A DNA stretch of 64,000 nucleotides from Platycnemis pennipes. Lineage: Eukaryota > Arthropoda > Insecta > Odonata > Platycnemididae. Where the stretch lies: positions 38,144,698 to 38,208,697 of the forward strand of contig OW121855.1 in assembly GCA_933228895.1 (NCBI GenBank). Direction: 5' to 3'. Below, piece by piece: positions 46,133 through 58,984 of the stretch (within the stretch, counting starts at the first letter, position 1; the number at the start of each line of letters is the position of its first letter). The notes beneath the pieces were generated by a model that was not told the origin of the DNA, did not search any database, and saw nothing but the letters and a program-made list of their open reading frames with translations. The translations under genes were made by a program, and so were the position numbers.

Positions 46133-46266
46133 TCGATACGTCATTACAGAAAGGTACAATTAAAGTGTGTAATAATTCTAATGGATAATAATTAAATTGT
46201 TCTGCTTGCAAAAAGTTTTAACATCATCACAAGTCAAATATTTTAAGATTAGTTTGACCCGGTTTG

Positions 46267-46421
46267 ACGGAATCCAGTCAGATTTAATTATGATTATTTA
46301 ATAAATCCTTTTCATTTGGGATGATCTGAGACTAAATGGTATCATCTTCCACATAACACCTTCTGATTTAGGTATAATTTAAGGTAATATATGCTTAAGT
46401 CAATATCATCACTCAGTCACA
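46267..46421 (+). repeat. Local direct duplication, copy 2
   Basis: Same start and end words as copy 1. An extra segment of about 32 bases begins after CATCTTCCACATAACACC and ends just before TTAAGTCAATATCA. The unit has no open frame or Pol III boxes and no recognised family. Confidence 0.85.
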
Positions 46422-46424
46422 AAA

Positions 46425-47215
46425 AATACTTACCAATTACAAATACACTATATTCCCCTATCGGCTAATCTCTTCACATGAAAACAATTTCTCCCCTTCA
46501 AATCCTTCTCTACTTTTTCCATATATCTCCGGCGAGTCCTTCCTTTACAACCCTAATACACAACATTAGTATCATATATACTGTTCGTTTTCACGACAGT
46601 GTCAATATTCATGAACATGCTACATTCTTTGCGGTGCATAGCGACCACTTTCTCCTTGAAGGAAGTTATCTACGAAACAGTTTAAATCTTCGAATAAAAA
46701 TCTCTAATTGTTCATCCAGTTAGGTTTTCACTCAAGCTTTAAATAGAGGAACGCTTTTAAATTTAATGAAACATACAACATGATACATGTTCAAGATACT
46801 TTTATGGATTATGAAATAGAAAAAAACCCACGCTTACGTACTCATTTCCTTAAGTTTCTGTAAAATATTTCCCTGTAATAGTGTACAAAACATGTAAAAT
46901 TCATTATCCCCATGGATTTCTCAGGTCTCAAAGATATGAAACCCTCATTAAATCCTCATTTCCTCTAACTTCAGAGAGTTTTTTATTGCCACTCTGGCGA
47001 AGCCCAGACCATGGATTAAAACTACTGTATTCAGTTCCAGATCCATAACGTGAGGCAGCACGTGCGATTGTAATTAGGGGAGTGAATGAAACGCGATGCT
47101 TGATATCTCAAGTGCAGATGAGATCTTGGTGCCCACGAAGGTCGTTCATATGGCGGTAAAAAGAAAAGACGTCGTAACTGGATACAAGAAATGAGTTTAG
47201 GATCAAAAGCGTCCC
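46425..47215. other. No gene seen
   Basis: AT-rich DNA. An 81-codon plus frame at 46478-46723 has no recognisable domain. Confidence 0.45.
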
Positions 47216-47219
47216 AGAG

Positions 47220-47580
47220 ACGGACGGGAAACAGGAGCGGTGGCAGAATATATATATAGAGAGAGAGAGGGACGGGGGAGAGAGTAAGGGTTAAGTGGGT
47301 GCGAGGAGCGAGAAAGAGGGTCACCGGGATCCATTGTGCACGAAACTTGTTTGATGGCGCGTTTGAGCTGGATGCGGGCGCCACGAGCCGCGCAAGAAGA
47401 ATTCGATGGATGGACATCAAAGGGTGGAGGTGTAATAGGGGGGAGACGAAAAGGGGGAGGGAGAAAGAGAGGGAATACAGCAGGGAAGAGGAGGAGGGAG
47501 GATGTAATGAGGGAGGGTATGGGCTCGGCCGGGATACCGGGTACGGGAGGAGGGACGGGACATGAAAACTGAGAATGAGG
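47220..47580. repeat. Purine-rich block with TA/GA microsatellite
   Basis: A TATATATATAGAGAGAGAG run lies near 47250-47270, followed by A/G-rich DNA to 47575. The 192-codon minus frame (47031-47609) is Ser/Pro/Leu-rich, follows the skew and has no domain. Confidence 0.6.
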
Positions 47581-47589
47581 AAAAGTGGA

Positions 47590-49234
47590 CTGGGATTCAT
47601 GAATGCCAAAACGTCAATCTACGTGGATGGAAATCCAAAATCCACATCACTAGGCTGTAACGATTCTCGTAATTAGATTCGTTATATAATACCGCCCAAA
47701 TTGGTCAAAACTGCTTCCGACAAAGTGGCCAAATAATGAGCATAATTTATACGAAATAATCAAAGGTTAGGCCATTCAATTTCACTAAAACGCTGAATTT
47801 TCGCTCAGAGAGGGCATTACGACGGTTTCATTACACACAAAGGAAACTCGTAGTTAACTCAAACAATGAGAAGGTAAACCTAAAACATGAAAAAATATTT
47901 TAGGGTTTTTTTTTAATTTTCAAGCCTAGCGACCGTGGTGAAAAGATGTAAAAGTAACGCTGACAGAAAGGAGAGAGGAAACGGTGACCTTTTAATCCAT
48001 TTCACAAATAGAAATAAATAGTTTTACATAATTATTCTCAGTCAAGAAATAATCTGACAGTTATCTAATATAATTTTAAAGTTGAATTTAATAGTCATCT
48101 AGAAGACGCGTTGCAAAATATTTTGGGGGCACTGAGAGTCATATTAACATTAAAGTGATTGTTGTGTTGTCTAAAATGAATTAGCAGACGTCCTACAAAA
48201 TATTTTGAAGGGTATCAACAGCACTACAAATACAATGTATCGGAGGTTGAAAATCCATTATTTGCTGCCACAATAGGAAATTAATTCCACATAATGAGAG
48301 CTTAATTTACTATATTTATATTCTTTTATGAAAAATACCGGCAAAAGAATTTAACTCTTATTCCTCTGAGTAAAATCTTAAGATTCTGTTGTCAATAAAA
48401 TTAAGTCCCTATATTCTATGATTTTTACTATCGCCCCGTGTTTTTGTTCTCAACGTGCTATTAAAGGTATTCTTAAGGGTAAGACAAAAAATTATATCCA
48501 AATAATATCACCGTGTGTTTCCGGGCATGAAATTGATCTGTAACTTTTCCGAAACCATTTCATCGTGTAGAAAAATGGAAAAATTTTCTGTCAGAGCGAA
48601 ACATTTTTATTATTGCCTTTTGCCCATGAAGAATTGCCCTCGACACCTACGCCAGAAATTGTATTTTTCCCGGAGCAAAATGGCACATTTTCTCTCACAA
48701 CTTCCACAGTACTAACTGAAGAGAGCATTCATTTTCTTCAACTCGCGCATTTCACATAGACAGGGATAGAAAAATATGGCTCAGTGGCGTTTAAAAAAAT
48801 GACCATTCCTTCAATGTTTATTTTTATTCGGAGTCAACGCAATATCTCTTGTTCATTCAGGGCAAGACAATTGAGTCTATTAATCACGTCTGAGTAGCAG
48901 CGATCTTTTATTTCACGCTCTCGTCCAGAAACAGTCCCCTTTACGACTTCGCTCAAATTGGGTTCTCAGCCTCGTAAACACTTCGCCATAAAACACTGAA
49001 TAAAAATAAAGTCTTCCCGTGGCCAATGAATTAGTTTCCAATTATTCAAGAATGCCTTTAAGAAAAACATTTGATTTACCTATATTTAAAAAAAATGTGA
49101 ACTGTGACAAACGCGTCAAAAATTAGAAATATATTCATTTTTCTTGCAATAAACACAGTTATATAGTCATTAAATATTCATTTCCATGGCTGTTAAAATT
49201 AATTTACAATCTACGTAGATAAAGTGTCAAAAAT
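47590..49234. other. No gene seen
   Basis: AT-rich DNA. No coding domain, RNA gene or repeat recognised. Confidence 0.5.
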
Positions 49235-49236
49235 TA

Positions 49237-49478
49237 ATACTTTAAGTAACTAAAAATGTATTAGTACCCAAACTGCTGGAAATTTGACCAGAAAGTTTAG
49301 GAGCAAACAAAGTCAGATTCTGCCCTCACAATGCTTATTTAAGCGTATTTACTACTCAGGGAAAAAATATTATGGTTTTTCAATACACACACATATATAT
49401 ATATTTATTTATTTACGTCTATTTTGGTCAAATTTCCAGCAGTTTGGGTACCAATACATTTTTAGTTACTTAAAGTAT
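49237..49478. mobile_element. 242-bp TA-flanked MITE with 54-bp terminal inverted repeats
   Basis: The left arm (49237-49290) and right arm (49425-49478) are inverted copies differing at one position (AGTACCC against GGTACCC). The arms begin ATACTTTAAGTAACTAAAAA. Both ends are bordered exactly by TA (49235-49236 and 49479-49480), as expected for Tc1/mariner-type integration. The 134-base centre is AT-rich, has a short TA run and no transposase. The near-identity of the arms suggests fairly recent insertion or preservation by hairpin conversion. The superfamily is inferred from the TA flank only. Confidence 0.85.
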
Positions 49479-49480
49479 TA

Positions 49481-50960
49481 TACATTTTAATTACATGTTA
49501 AATACATTTAATTTCATTTAGCCCAAATTCAATCGCAGCTCTCAAGGTTATTGCTATGAATTATTTTCGCCTCGATGAATTACTTTATAACGAGCCTATA
49601 AGGCCTTTCAAATATTTGCAACTTCCTTTAAGTTAAGAAAATGCCCTCCCGTGATTCGTCTAGTCTCTCGTTAATTCACCCGTCATGTGATGAACGCCCT
49701 AAGACATCTTCATGGAACATATTTCCTGCAATTTAATTCCTCCATGCATGCGATGCATTTTACCTCAAAGTTTCTTAGCTAGTCTCGGAAATGAAATCTA
49801 TTTCTTTTTAATGGGATGGTCTTCAGTAGAGGTCACTGTCATGAGAGACCATTTTTATTGAAAAAATTTCCTCCCCTAACTCCCCATGCCATATGAGTTA
49901 CTGGGTTTTCGACGCACGATAATACACTAATGGATTATTTTGAATCCATAGGAATCGCCCATTACGAACACACTTAGCGGATGTTTCATCCTGAAAACAA
50001 GCGCACTTAAGGACAGGTCGCCCTAGAATAAATCACCGATTTTGATTTAGCATTTCCACACTATTGTTGTGAGAAAATATCTCTATCAACTCGCCATTAG
50101 ATATTCTCCTGTCCTGATCTATTTGTATTAAGAAATCATTGAAGCATCAGCTCCAGCGTAGTTAGGAAAATAATAGAAAATCGATTGTTATCAGCGTCTT
50201 CGAGAAAACGAGAAAAAATTATAATAAGAATTAAAATATATTTCTTCCTTGTGGAAATTCAGCTAATATTCATAAATAAAATATTTTCTTGTGATGATAA
50301 TCGACAATGTATTAAATGTTTTTGTGATTGAGCGAGTATCTAAACCTTCCAGAAAACCTTCTGGATATTTATCAGAAGAAGTGTTTTATTCACCAATAAT
50401 TTGCATTAAGCCATGAAAATAATTCTAGGGTCAAATGTTCATATTTTCTGCTGAATATATTGTTGATTAATTCTTTTTTGGAGTCTGATGTAATAGATAA
50501 AGACGGTATCAGCATACCTATCTTTCGTTGAATCATTTTACCCATAGCTACTAGTATGATAAATTAACTAATTTATTAAGTCGAATTCAAAGACGGGTGT
50601 GTACTTTTATTTGCCATATTAGCTTCTCGGAAAAATATTATTCTCTATCATGATTTCAGAAAAGATAAACTGATGCTATGAATGCTCTTGTGACCCCCAT
50701 TGAAGCCCTTTGCTCTTAATGTTATTACATTCATCGTACAAGGCTGAATCCGATCTGAATGATGATCACAGGCAAATCTCCAATATCCTTCCAGGTGAAT
50801 CCCTCCCGACGAAGTGAGGACGCGCAATTGACAAGTTAAAATTAAAATTAAATTAAATTAAACTTTTCTTTATTTAATCTGCGAATTTAGGACTATGAAG
50901 TCCTCTCTTCAAATTAATAGTTTGGACCTCACAAACATATCGATGCTCTGGACAGTGAAA
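49481..50960. other. No gene seen; short AAATT repeat
   Basis: AT-rich DNA. A run of AAATT/AAAATT units lies at about 50838-50862. Nothing else recognised. Confidence 0.5.
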
Positions 50961-50966
50961 ATCCTC

Positions 50967-51034
50967 CCCTGGTGGGATTGGAACCCGTGATCCCTGGATC
51001 GGCAGGAGAGGGATTAAGTGAATGCCTCAGGGGC
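50967..51034 (-). mobile_element. Antisense tRNA-derived SINE head
   Basis: The plus strand shows GGGATTGGAACCC (50974-50986), the complement of a near-perfect B box, GGGTTCCAATCCC. The minus-strand text upstream of it (GCCCCTGAGGCATTCACTTA) is where an A box would lie but is only a loose match. It is likely a SINE head; the arms do not form a tRNA. Confidence 0.45.
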
Positions 51035-51039
51035 CGGCA

Positions 51040-52360
51040 GGCGAAAAGTTAATGAACGTTTACGTATAATTGTGGTAGTGTCGGACCCACCGAAAGAAGC
51101 AAATTTTTACTTTAAAGAACTTGAAATTCTAAGTAATTTTTCATTCAGCTAGTAACGATCAATTAAAAAGATAATTCACACTACCATTTTTTTAATTTTT
51201 ATTAATTACAGAATTTTTAAACCAAATACATTCAAGGACTTGCTAAAAGTACTGTGCTAAGGAGAATAGAAATGCTTGTATTACACAGAAAAAACTTACT
51301 TTTAAAACAATCGTAGGCAGTTAAAAGGCCGTTTATTTATAGTTATTCATTGCATTTTTGCCATTTTGGCCATAAATTCTTTGACTAATTTTATCTAGTT
51401 CTCAATTTGATTCTTATATCAGTATAACTTGACTCATAAGATTTTTTAGGAAAATAAATTCCTGGTATCCTTAAAATACCTCATAATGACAAGATGACTT
51501 TGAATAAATAAGAGGAGTGGTTGCCTTGCTACCTTTGCGATTTTTCTCGGTGCTGTAGGTCGTCGATTAGTCGTGGTGCTTCAATTTGATGCCAGATAAT
51601 CTCTTTTTAGAAACTCCCTCGGTCCACCCCCTTCCTAGGCCCTTAGTATCGGTTCCATTTTTTTTTGGAAACTGCTCAGAAAAAAATTACTCTGCTGTCA
51701 CGGAGCCGCACTAAATCTTCTAATGGGATTTCTCCTTTTTATTCTCTTTTCGCCATTTGTCTCGTCACACTTGTGATCGTGAGCTCGGTTCGCCTGGAGA
51801 TTTGATGAAAACACGCGCACAGCTTACGCTGGATTCTTCGGTGAATAACCTCCGGAGCCATGTGTTTCATCTCCCTTCCGTCTGCCACCACATTGGATGT
51901 ATTTACCTCGGATCGCACGGAGTTGTCCCATCAGTCTCAGGTACACACAAGGACTGGTGGCCTATTGTTAGTTTGTTGTCGGATAAAAGTAATGTGGGTA
52001 GACGAAACGACACGGCTGTCATAGACTTTGGATGCGGGAAAAGAATAAGCCGCATATTTTACTTATATTTTCAATTACGAATAAGGTTCACCAATGGAAA
52101 TACCGCAGTAGGAGTATGACATAATGTCTTGCAGTTCAAGGAGTGATGATTGTAAAAATCTTTACGATGTGTAAGCGTTCTTACGAGAGACTTCTCCCTT
52201 TGGAGAGTTTAACCTGTGTGTGTTAAAGTAGCCCTTCTAGCATTTTACTGTGGTTCAAAAATGAAATTTTTGGGAAGCGGGAAATTCATTAAATAAAAGA
52301 AAATAAGTGAATAGTACGCAAATAGTAAATAGTTACAGCAATTAACTAGTTTAGATGTGG
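51040..52360. other. No gene called; one unassigned 120-codon frame
   Basis: A plus-strand frame at 51757-52119 (120 codons) has ordinary mixed composition, with several Cys and His in the first half. I recognise no domain, and no flanking exon was found. The rest is AT-rich. Confidence 0.35.
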
Positions 52361-52364
52361 GGAA

Positions 52365-52425
52365 GTGGTGGTCCAGGGGTGGAGTAGACAGCTCTACTCG
52401 AAAGAGCTACGCGTTCAATATCATA
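52365..52425 (+). mobile_element. Degenerate tRNA-like SINE head
   Basis: GGTGGTCCAGGGGTGGAGTAG resembles a Pol III A-box region. It is followed by AGCTCTACTCGAAAGAGCTA, a perfect AGCTCT/AGAGCT hairpin where an anticodon arm would lie, and a weak B box, GCGTTCAATATC. It looks like a decayed tRNA-derived head. Confidence 0.4.
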
Positions 52426-52429
52426 GGGT

Positions 52430-54305
52430 GGTGGTCTCATCCAGCTTTTGAAAATATACAAATTTAAGGAAATTATTTGATTTTCAAGAAAAGAAAGTCG
52501 ATTTCCGTCAGCTGCAGTGTCAAAACACATTAATTAATTTTTCAGACGTAGCAGTGTCACCAAACGGCACTGACGACGAACAATAAAGCAAAAATTATTT
52601 CTTGATGCCGTGCGCTAAATTTTCCTGGAAATAAATGCAGATATTTTATGCAATATATTGTATTCATGACGGTGCAGGTTCCCATAAACGTCTTTAAATC
52701 TCTTCAGACAATTAATGCACTGAACTTCTCTTTCCTAGCGACAGTACTCTCTTCCCTTTAATATTAACTTCCCACTCTCCAATTTCCATTCAGTAGATTA
52801 TTGGTTTTCCTCCTTCATCATACTCAACATTCTTCATTCTGTGATTAAATTCAGTACCTCTCCTATTGTTTTCAATTAGTTGCTCCCTTTCTACATCCTC
52901 TTACTTCTTCTATTAAATAATTTGTTTTTCTCTCAAAACATGAGTAGCACTATTTTTGTCTCAGTTTATCTCTATTATCCCTTCTTCTTTCATGGACTTG
53001 AGTAATTTGTTTATGTGGATATCTTTCAATGTTTATTGCTCGTCATTTGGGGTAAAAGTTTTAATAGATGAGAAGACAAATAGATGATTATTTTACTGTT
53101 GCTATTCTTAAAGTAATTGCTATTGCTTAATAAAATAGTGTGAACTGAACTCCAAGGGCTTTAATAATATAAATTTTGCAGAATCACCCCATTACCTGAC
53201 CACAAGTCGGTACTCTAAAACATCGTAATGAAATTGAATACCTCAGTGAAGAAATTACGAAATTCATTTTTCTTTATATCCCTGTTGATCACTTTTTTAT
53301 CATGTTGTGCGTAGTCGAAGGCCCTTTTTCTTCTCTTTCCCTCCGATTGTGTTCTTCAAATCGATAAATCGCATGCGGGCAGAGCAGTAGTCATTGTCAC
53401 GCTAGGGATCGCTTTCTCCTGCTTGCATGGTGATTTGCATTGTATCCCGCCCACAAGCATTTTAAAATCCTCTAAAAGGTGTAATGATTCACAAATCATC
53501 ACATGTCACTGGAACATTGAGTCAAATGACCAATGGTATTGGCCATCGTATGATGCCTTCATATGAGGTGGATTCTCCCGCGTGATGAAAGCTATTCACT
53601 AAGTGACTAAGTGTAACTTTCGGCTAGATATGTTTCAGAGGGAAAAATTATAACAACCATAATAACATATAAAAATAACAATATTATTCCTAATTTTCAC
53701 CACTTTATATATTATTAGTTGAAGATTAAGGTCTTTAAAATGTGGAATTCGAATGTGAATGTTCAATGCGAAAGAACAATGAGCACAAGCGAAGGCAATC
53801 GATGAACTTCCGCCGTTAGAGGAGGATAGAAAATGTGTTAAGGGAATTTCGAGGAGGAAAGTTGGTATTTGGAATAAGTAAAGGCAATGCAAATCTGAAG
53901 GTTCGAGGGGAGAGGGAAGAACGGAACGATATGCAACCATGGGGACCATGGGTGAAAGAGATTGAAGTTTTAGTATGAGTTGAAATCGAAAGTACACTAT
54001 ACTGAAAAGAGAAATGATTCAAGGCAATATTTGCAGAAGAAAAGTAGACAAAGAGTGCTCCATCATAAGCTGTACTAATCGGTAGTAATAAGTCAATTAC
54101 TCTAATTTACGAGGATGAATTATTCCCACAGTGAGGTTATCACTATTGTGCTCAAAATATTAAATGATAAATTAATTTACAATTATAATGATTAAGCTGT
54201 TCCCACAGTTAGTCAAGTTCCCACATTAGTCGAGGGATAACAAGTGGTTGATATATGGTGTTAAGGAATTAAATTGACGAAAGCTGTGAAAGAAACTGGC
54301 GTCAT
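52430..54305. other. No gene seen
   Basis: A T/C-rich stretch at 52720-53030 and AT-rich DNA. A 120-codon minus frame (53635-53997) is Ser/Leu/Phe-rich and unrecognised. Confidence 0.45.
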
Positions 54306-54312
54306 TATGTAA

Positions 54313-54330
54313 ATTACAGGTACCTGTAAT
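54313..54330. repeat. Perfect 18-bp palindrome
   Basis: ATTACAGGTACCTGTAAT is its own reverse complement. With a three-base bulge it extends outward through ATTATG and CATAAT. TACCTGTAA recurs at about 54372. Confidence 0.85.
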
Positions 54331-55190
54331 CATAATTGATCGGAATGGTAGATAAGATTTTATCGCATCATACCTGTAAACACGTCTCTGTTTTATGAGT
54401 GAGAGAAAAATATTATAAATGCCAATATTAGTGTCCAAACGTGCGTTAGAATATGAATTTAATTCTGGAATAACTTCGTCTTACCTTTTTAAATTAAAAA
54501 AATAAAAATTGCTACCATTTTGATCAAGCTAGAATTCGATATCTGATTATGCTCTTGTCACCGGAATTGAGGTGTTTCCATGCTCTAATATTCTTTATCG
54601 GGATAAAAGAATCACCTTTTTGAGTACTAGAGAGCTGTGGATCGGAGGTATAGTCAAGTTTTTAGGTAGTAATGCTCTCCGCCTCTCAGATCTCCAATTA
54701 AATTAACAGTGCAAATCTCTAATCAAGAAAATGCCCGTACCATTATCTATTCTCCCTCTTGGTCAGGATGTAAATTTGGAGATTATTTGGGAGAATCTTG
54801 GTTACACGCTAGTGCATTATATGAGATATCGGTAAAGAGTTTTGGAATGAATATCGATACAGTGAAAGCATTTATCACCACGCTGGCGCCAGGCGTTTAT
54901 GCAAATTTCCCAACTTAGAAGCGACTAAATACTTCATTATTTTTAGTAAGAAATCTTCGGAATAAATCGTGAACGATTTTATTCCTCAATGAGCAATAAA
55001 GTACTCGTATACGTAGGTGATAAATGTGAGCGGTCTATAGGGCATCTAAAAAAAGTACTTAAATCTTTGGACACATGCTGACTGGACGCTATCAAGCCAA
55101 TTTGGGAAATTAGATGTAATACATTCTCTAATTTGACTTACTTACCACGAAAAGCAGTATTCTTCCTTAGATTATAATTATTTCTTTGCA
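54331..55190. other. No gene seen
   Basis: AT-rich DNA. A 69-codon plus frame at 54709-54918 has ordinary composition but no motif. Confidence 0.45.
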
Positions 55191-55229
55191 TGTGACTGGT
55201 GTATGGGTGATTAACAGGTACCTTTATTC

Positions 55230-55345
55230 AGTAATATTGTCTACGATAGCGTGCATGTAAACACGTTTGGTGATGGTTGACCCCCTGCCATACACTTTCA
55301 AGGGTCCTAGCAGAGTATTCGAGTAGATGCAGATGCATGAGAGCA
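55230..55345 (+). mobile_element. Degenerate LINE 3' tail
   Basis: GTGCATGTAAACACGTTTGG, then TGATGGTTGACCCCCTGCCA, then CACTTTCAAGGGTCC, ending GTAGATGCAGATGCATG. This is a diverged version of the 4740-4828 tail with the same terminal hexamer pattern. No RT coding sequence precedes it recognisably. Confidence 0.65.
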
Positions 55346-58300
55346 TTCTTATAATAAATAACTCTTTTGGAGTATGAATAAAGGCGGTTATGCTTCAATA
55401 ACAAATATGGTGGATGTTACAAACATCCTTTTGCATTCGAATACCTACTTCAATTTCCCCGGCATCGGCAAAAGTGCTCAGCCACATTATCCTATGCATT
55501 TCCACAAAATTGAAGCACAATGGTTCCAGAACTCGAGATGGAAGTTAATCGTGCGTTAATCCATCGCTCCATTCAATGGCTCTTACCGGCTAAAATCGTA
55601 GAAAGTTAATCTCATCTCCCAATGAAACCATTAATGAGACACAATCATTACTGTTCTCAGGTTCTGTTCCGAAAAATGCAATGTTGAAGCTTTGCATGGG
55701 ACAGATAACCCTTTTATTCTGCAGGAAATGAGTGAAGAGCTATTGACATCTAAATTACGAAGGAAAGGATTGTCCTTCCTTCACGGCACCCACAAAAAGG
55801 GGGTCAAGAGCGTCCGTGAAGTGCTTATGGCGTGACAAGAAGCGAGGAAATATGGGTCGCATAAGGTGTGACGTCATACTGAAAGCGCTCGTTGTTTGAT
55901 CATGAAACGAAAGATATAATGAAAGATTAGTTTGAAGGATAGACTCAGGTCCAGTCTACTAAGTCACTTTGTCAATGTGCAGCTAGCCGTATAAGACGTA
56001 AGTGGACATTTTAAGTACAGGAGACAATACTCCCATTGTGTATTTTTAAACTGGAGAAAATCATCGAGTAAAAACTCAGAAATCAATGGTGAAATATTAA
56101 CTTAAAATTTGACACACCGTGAATTGTTCTTTGCAATTTTACATAGTGGCCAGTAATCAAGGGGTGTAGTGTGGTGGGATATATCTATTAGAGACAAGAA
56201 TATTTAAAAATACATTAAAAGCGTTGTGAAAGACGATGTATAGTGCGGATCACCTATAGCATTAATTTATAAATTAATTCGCAATAATATGCCCTGATGA
56301 AGATGGAACTAGTCCTCATAATTGCAGCCAAAACAGAGCTTACCCATTGAAAATCCATAGAGGACTTCAGAGAATTTACAATATATATTTTGGAAATTGG
56401 AAATATTATCTGAGGTAAAATGATGCTAAAACGTTTTACAATAATTTCAATGCAACACTAAAGCATCTGTCTACATATATCCTTATCAATCTCTCAAGGA
56501 TTAACTTCTCCCAGTAAAATGCCTGTCATTGTGTAAATAATAGATCTATTTCACTTTGAAGTTAATGCATTTATTGAATCGCCGTGGAGAGATTGGGCGA
56601 AAAGCCACAGCAAGTTTCTGATCTTTTTGGTATGAGTAAATCCGCTTAGGGAGAATTAAAATTGCTTTGCTGGCAATGTTCAAGCCTACATCTCTTCCAA
56701 ACTTTCTCCTCGGGTACAAGCAAGGCTACTGGGAACAGAGCATGTTGGTAACTACCATCTCACCTACTACATCACCAACCGTAGGATTTGTATGATGAAT
56801 GAATCAAGAAGTCCACAGCATCAAGAGAAGTAAAGTAATAGTAAACCCGATGGTTCGCGGATTTTTAGCAACCAAATTAGGGTCTACCAGACAACTCACA
56901 GGAGAATCCAGTACCCAGGGTGATAAGTTGAACGCTTCAACAGCTGGACCCCCAAACTTCCCGATACTGATTTGTGGCTAGACACTACACTGACACGCCG
57001 CTCAGGGGTCTATAAGGGGATATTTTGCAGAGCCAAAATCGCAAATGACAACCGAAGCGGAGAAAAAAAGTACATGAGCTGGGGGATTAAAACTCCAAGG
57101 GAGGGATGTCCTTTCAACTCCCACGCCCTCAAAGGGCAAGCGTATTCGTTCGTGGGCTCCCACGCACGAGAGTTGGCGATCCAAAGGATAACGGCTCATT
57201 GGACGGTGACGGGAACGGGTCGTAGCACCAACGAGGGTCCTTGTCAAACTGCTACACGAATGGGGGAAAAATTTAGAGAAGGAAAGAGAGAATGGTTCAT
57301 TTACTATTGTGAATTTACATTCATTTTTCGTCATTTAGGCACACTACAGTCAATCAATCCAATTTTATAGACATATATATTTCTTCCACCCATCCAGCTA
57401 GCAGAACTTTTTCTTTCATCCCCACAATACGATGTAAGCCAATGAAATCAAGTTAGAAACGATTTGAACGAACTTTTGTTCCATATATTTCCCAAGAAGG
57501 AGCTAAGAAGCAAGGATAGGACACTTACTTTCAAATAGAAAAAGGAATAATAATGCCACCGGTAGCATATTATATACACTTGCATCTAGACGTCACTCAG
57601 CGAACCGCCACCGGATGCATGCAGATGGAGGTGAGGCAGGGGATGGCATTTCACCAGCCTAAACTAGAAGCGCATTGTTTAAAAAAATATATATTTTTGA
57701 TTAATGGAATTTGGAATGGGGGCCTTAAATACTGACTTTTCGCCCTTGCTGATCTCATGGGCATTCCACAATACCTGCCTCGCAAGTCTGCCCTAATAAT
57801 CTCCGTCGCTCGCTTCAATTTCCACCGAACATTTCCTTGTCCATTTTCATACATCGAGCCTCATCTAAACTCGTCTCCCCACTTGCACGGGCAATTCTTC
57901 GAAATGAAGAGACTGACGTGGTTTAACGTAGACGACGCGTGAACGAACTTGCGTCCAAATCTGCGGGCGAACGAATCCACTCGCTTCTGCTGGCGAGTTT
58001 TTGTATCCGAACCCCTTCCTTCCTGCCGCGGTAATGACGATGAAATGATGAGCGCGGCTGGGTGACCTGAGGCGTGCAGACGTGTAGGCGAAGTAGGAAT
58101 AAAAACAAAAACCGCCCCCACAAAAAAGCCATCGACACGGAAGAAAGCGCACGCAGGAAAATTTTATTCTAAAAACGGAAAAGTAAATAAAATCACATCT
58201 TTCACTCAACTGCCATCCCTGATTTCCTCTCTTTATGGTCACTCTCTTAGGCAGACGGGCGGGAGGATTGACTTGGCGGGGGTGCTGACCGCAAAAGAGT

Positions 58301-58960
58301 GGTTGAAAGTGGTGGAGAGAAGTAGAATAATGGAAAGGTAGGGTTGGGGAAATGGCTAGGTCAGAAACCCTTCCCCTTTAATATGAACCGCAGAGCGTTT
58401 CAAACACGCCAAATTTAGTTTTCCACGGCTGTTTTCTCGAGCCTTCCCCACTAAGATGACTTTAGGAAAGCAGTAAGAGGAGGTCATTTTAGGTTGGGCC
58501 AACTTGATTGAATCTTACCTCAAATCCAATGTAAGTCATGAATCCCGATCGTGAAAGTATCGGTAAATTTTATTCGTGCTTTTCATTACACATAAAATAA
58601 GCTATACAGTGTGTGAAACTGTATTAAAATGAATCATTTGACCGATCACAAATTTTCTTTGGTCTTCATGATATCCAGCTTCATTTCCTACTCCATGCCC
58701 GTGATTTAAACTGATAAAATGCTACACTCGAAATGTTTCACTCCCCTCAACTGTAATCCATAATGTATACTTTGAATATGTGTAGCAGTAGTTATTTGAA
58801 GGAGGCGAACGACAATGGGGGCGTTCACTCGGAACCGAAATCGGAATTTTGTACACGAAATCGTTAGATGGAAACGAAAAACGAATTTTAGTGAAAAAAT
58901 TAATCTTCTAACCACAACCATTCACTCATAAATCAAAAATTAAAATAAGCAAAAGGTGAC
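55346..58960. other. No gene seen
   Basis: About 3.6 kb with no supported gene. CCCTGATGAAGATGGAACTA, near 56291, resembles the left box of hammerhead-type or Penelope-type repeats but lacks a clean partner. A CpG-richer patch lies at 57900-58140. Frames across 56972-57370 and 57865-58242 (125-132 codons) have no recognisable domain. Confidence 0.4.
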
Positions 58961-58984
58961 ACCCACCGAAAATGCTGCTGTGAT

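Noticed and set aside
47031..47609. 192-codon minus-strand open frame
   Set aside because: Ser/Pro/Leu-rich, lies on the pyrimidine strand of a purine-rich block, and contains no domain; a compositional artefact.
52720..53030. Antisense LINE coding remnant in a T/C-rich stretch
   Set aside because: The reverse complement gives charged text reminiscent of LINE linker regions, but no conserved RT or endonuclease motif could be placed.
54610..54700. Another tRNA-like SINE head (GCTCTCCGCCTCTCAG)
   Set aside because: The segment recalls SINE anticodon-arm text but lacks a B box; too weak to call.
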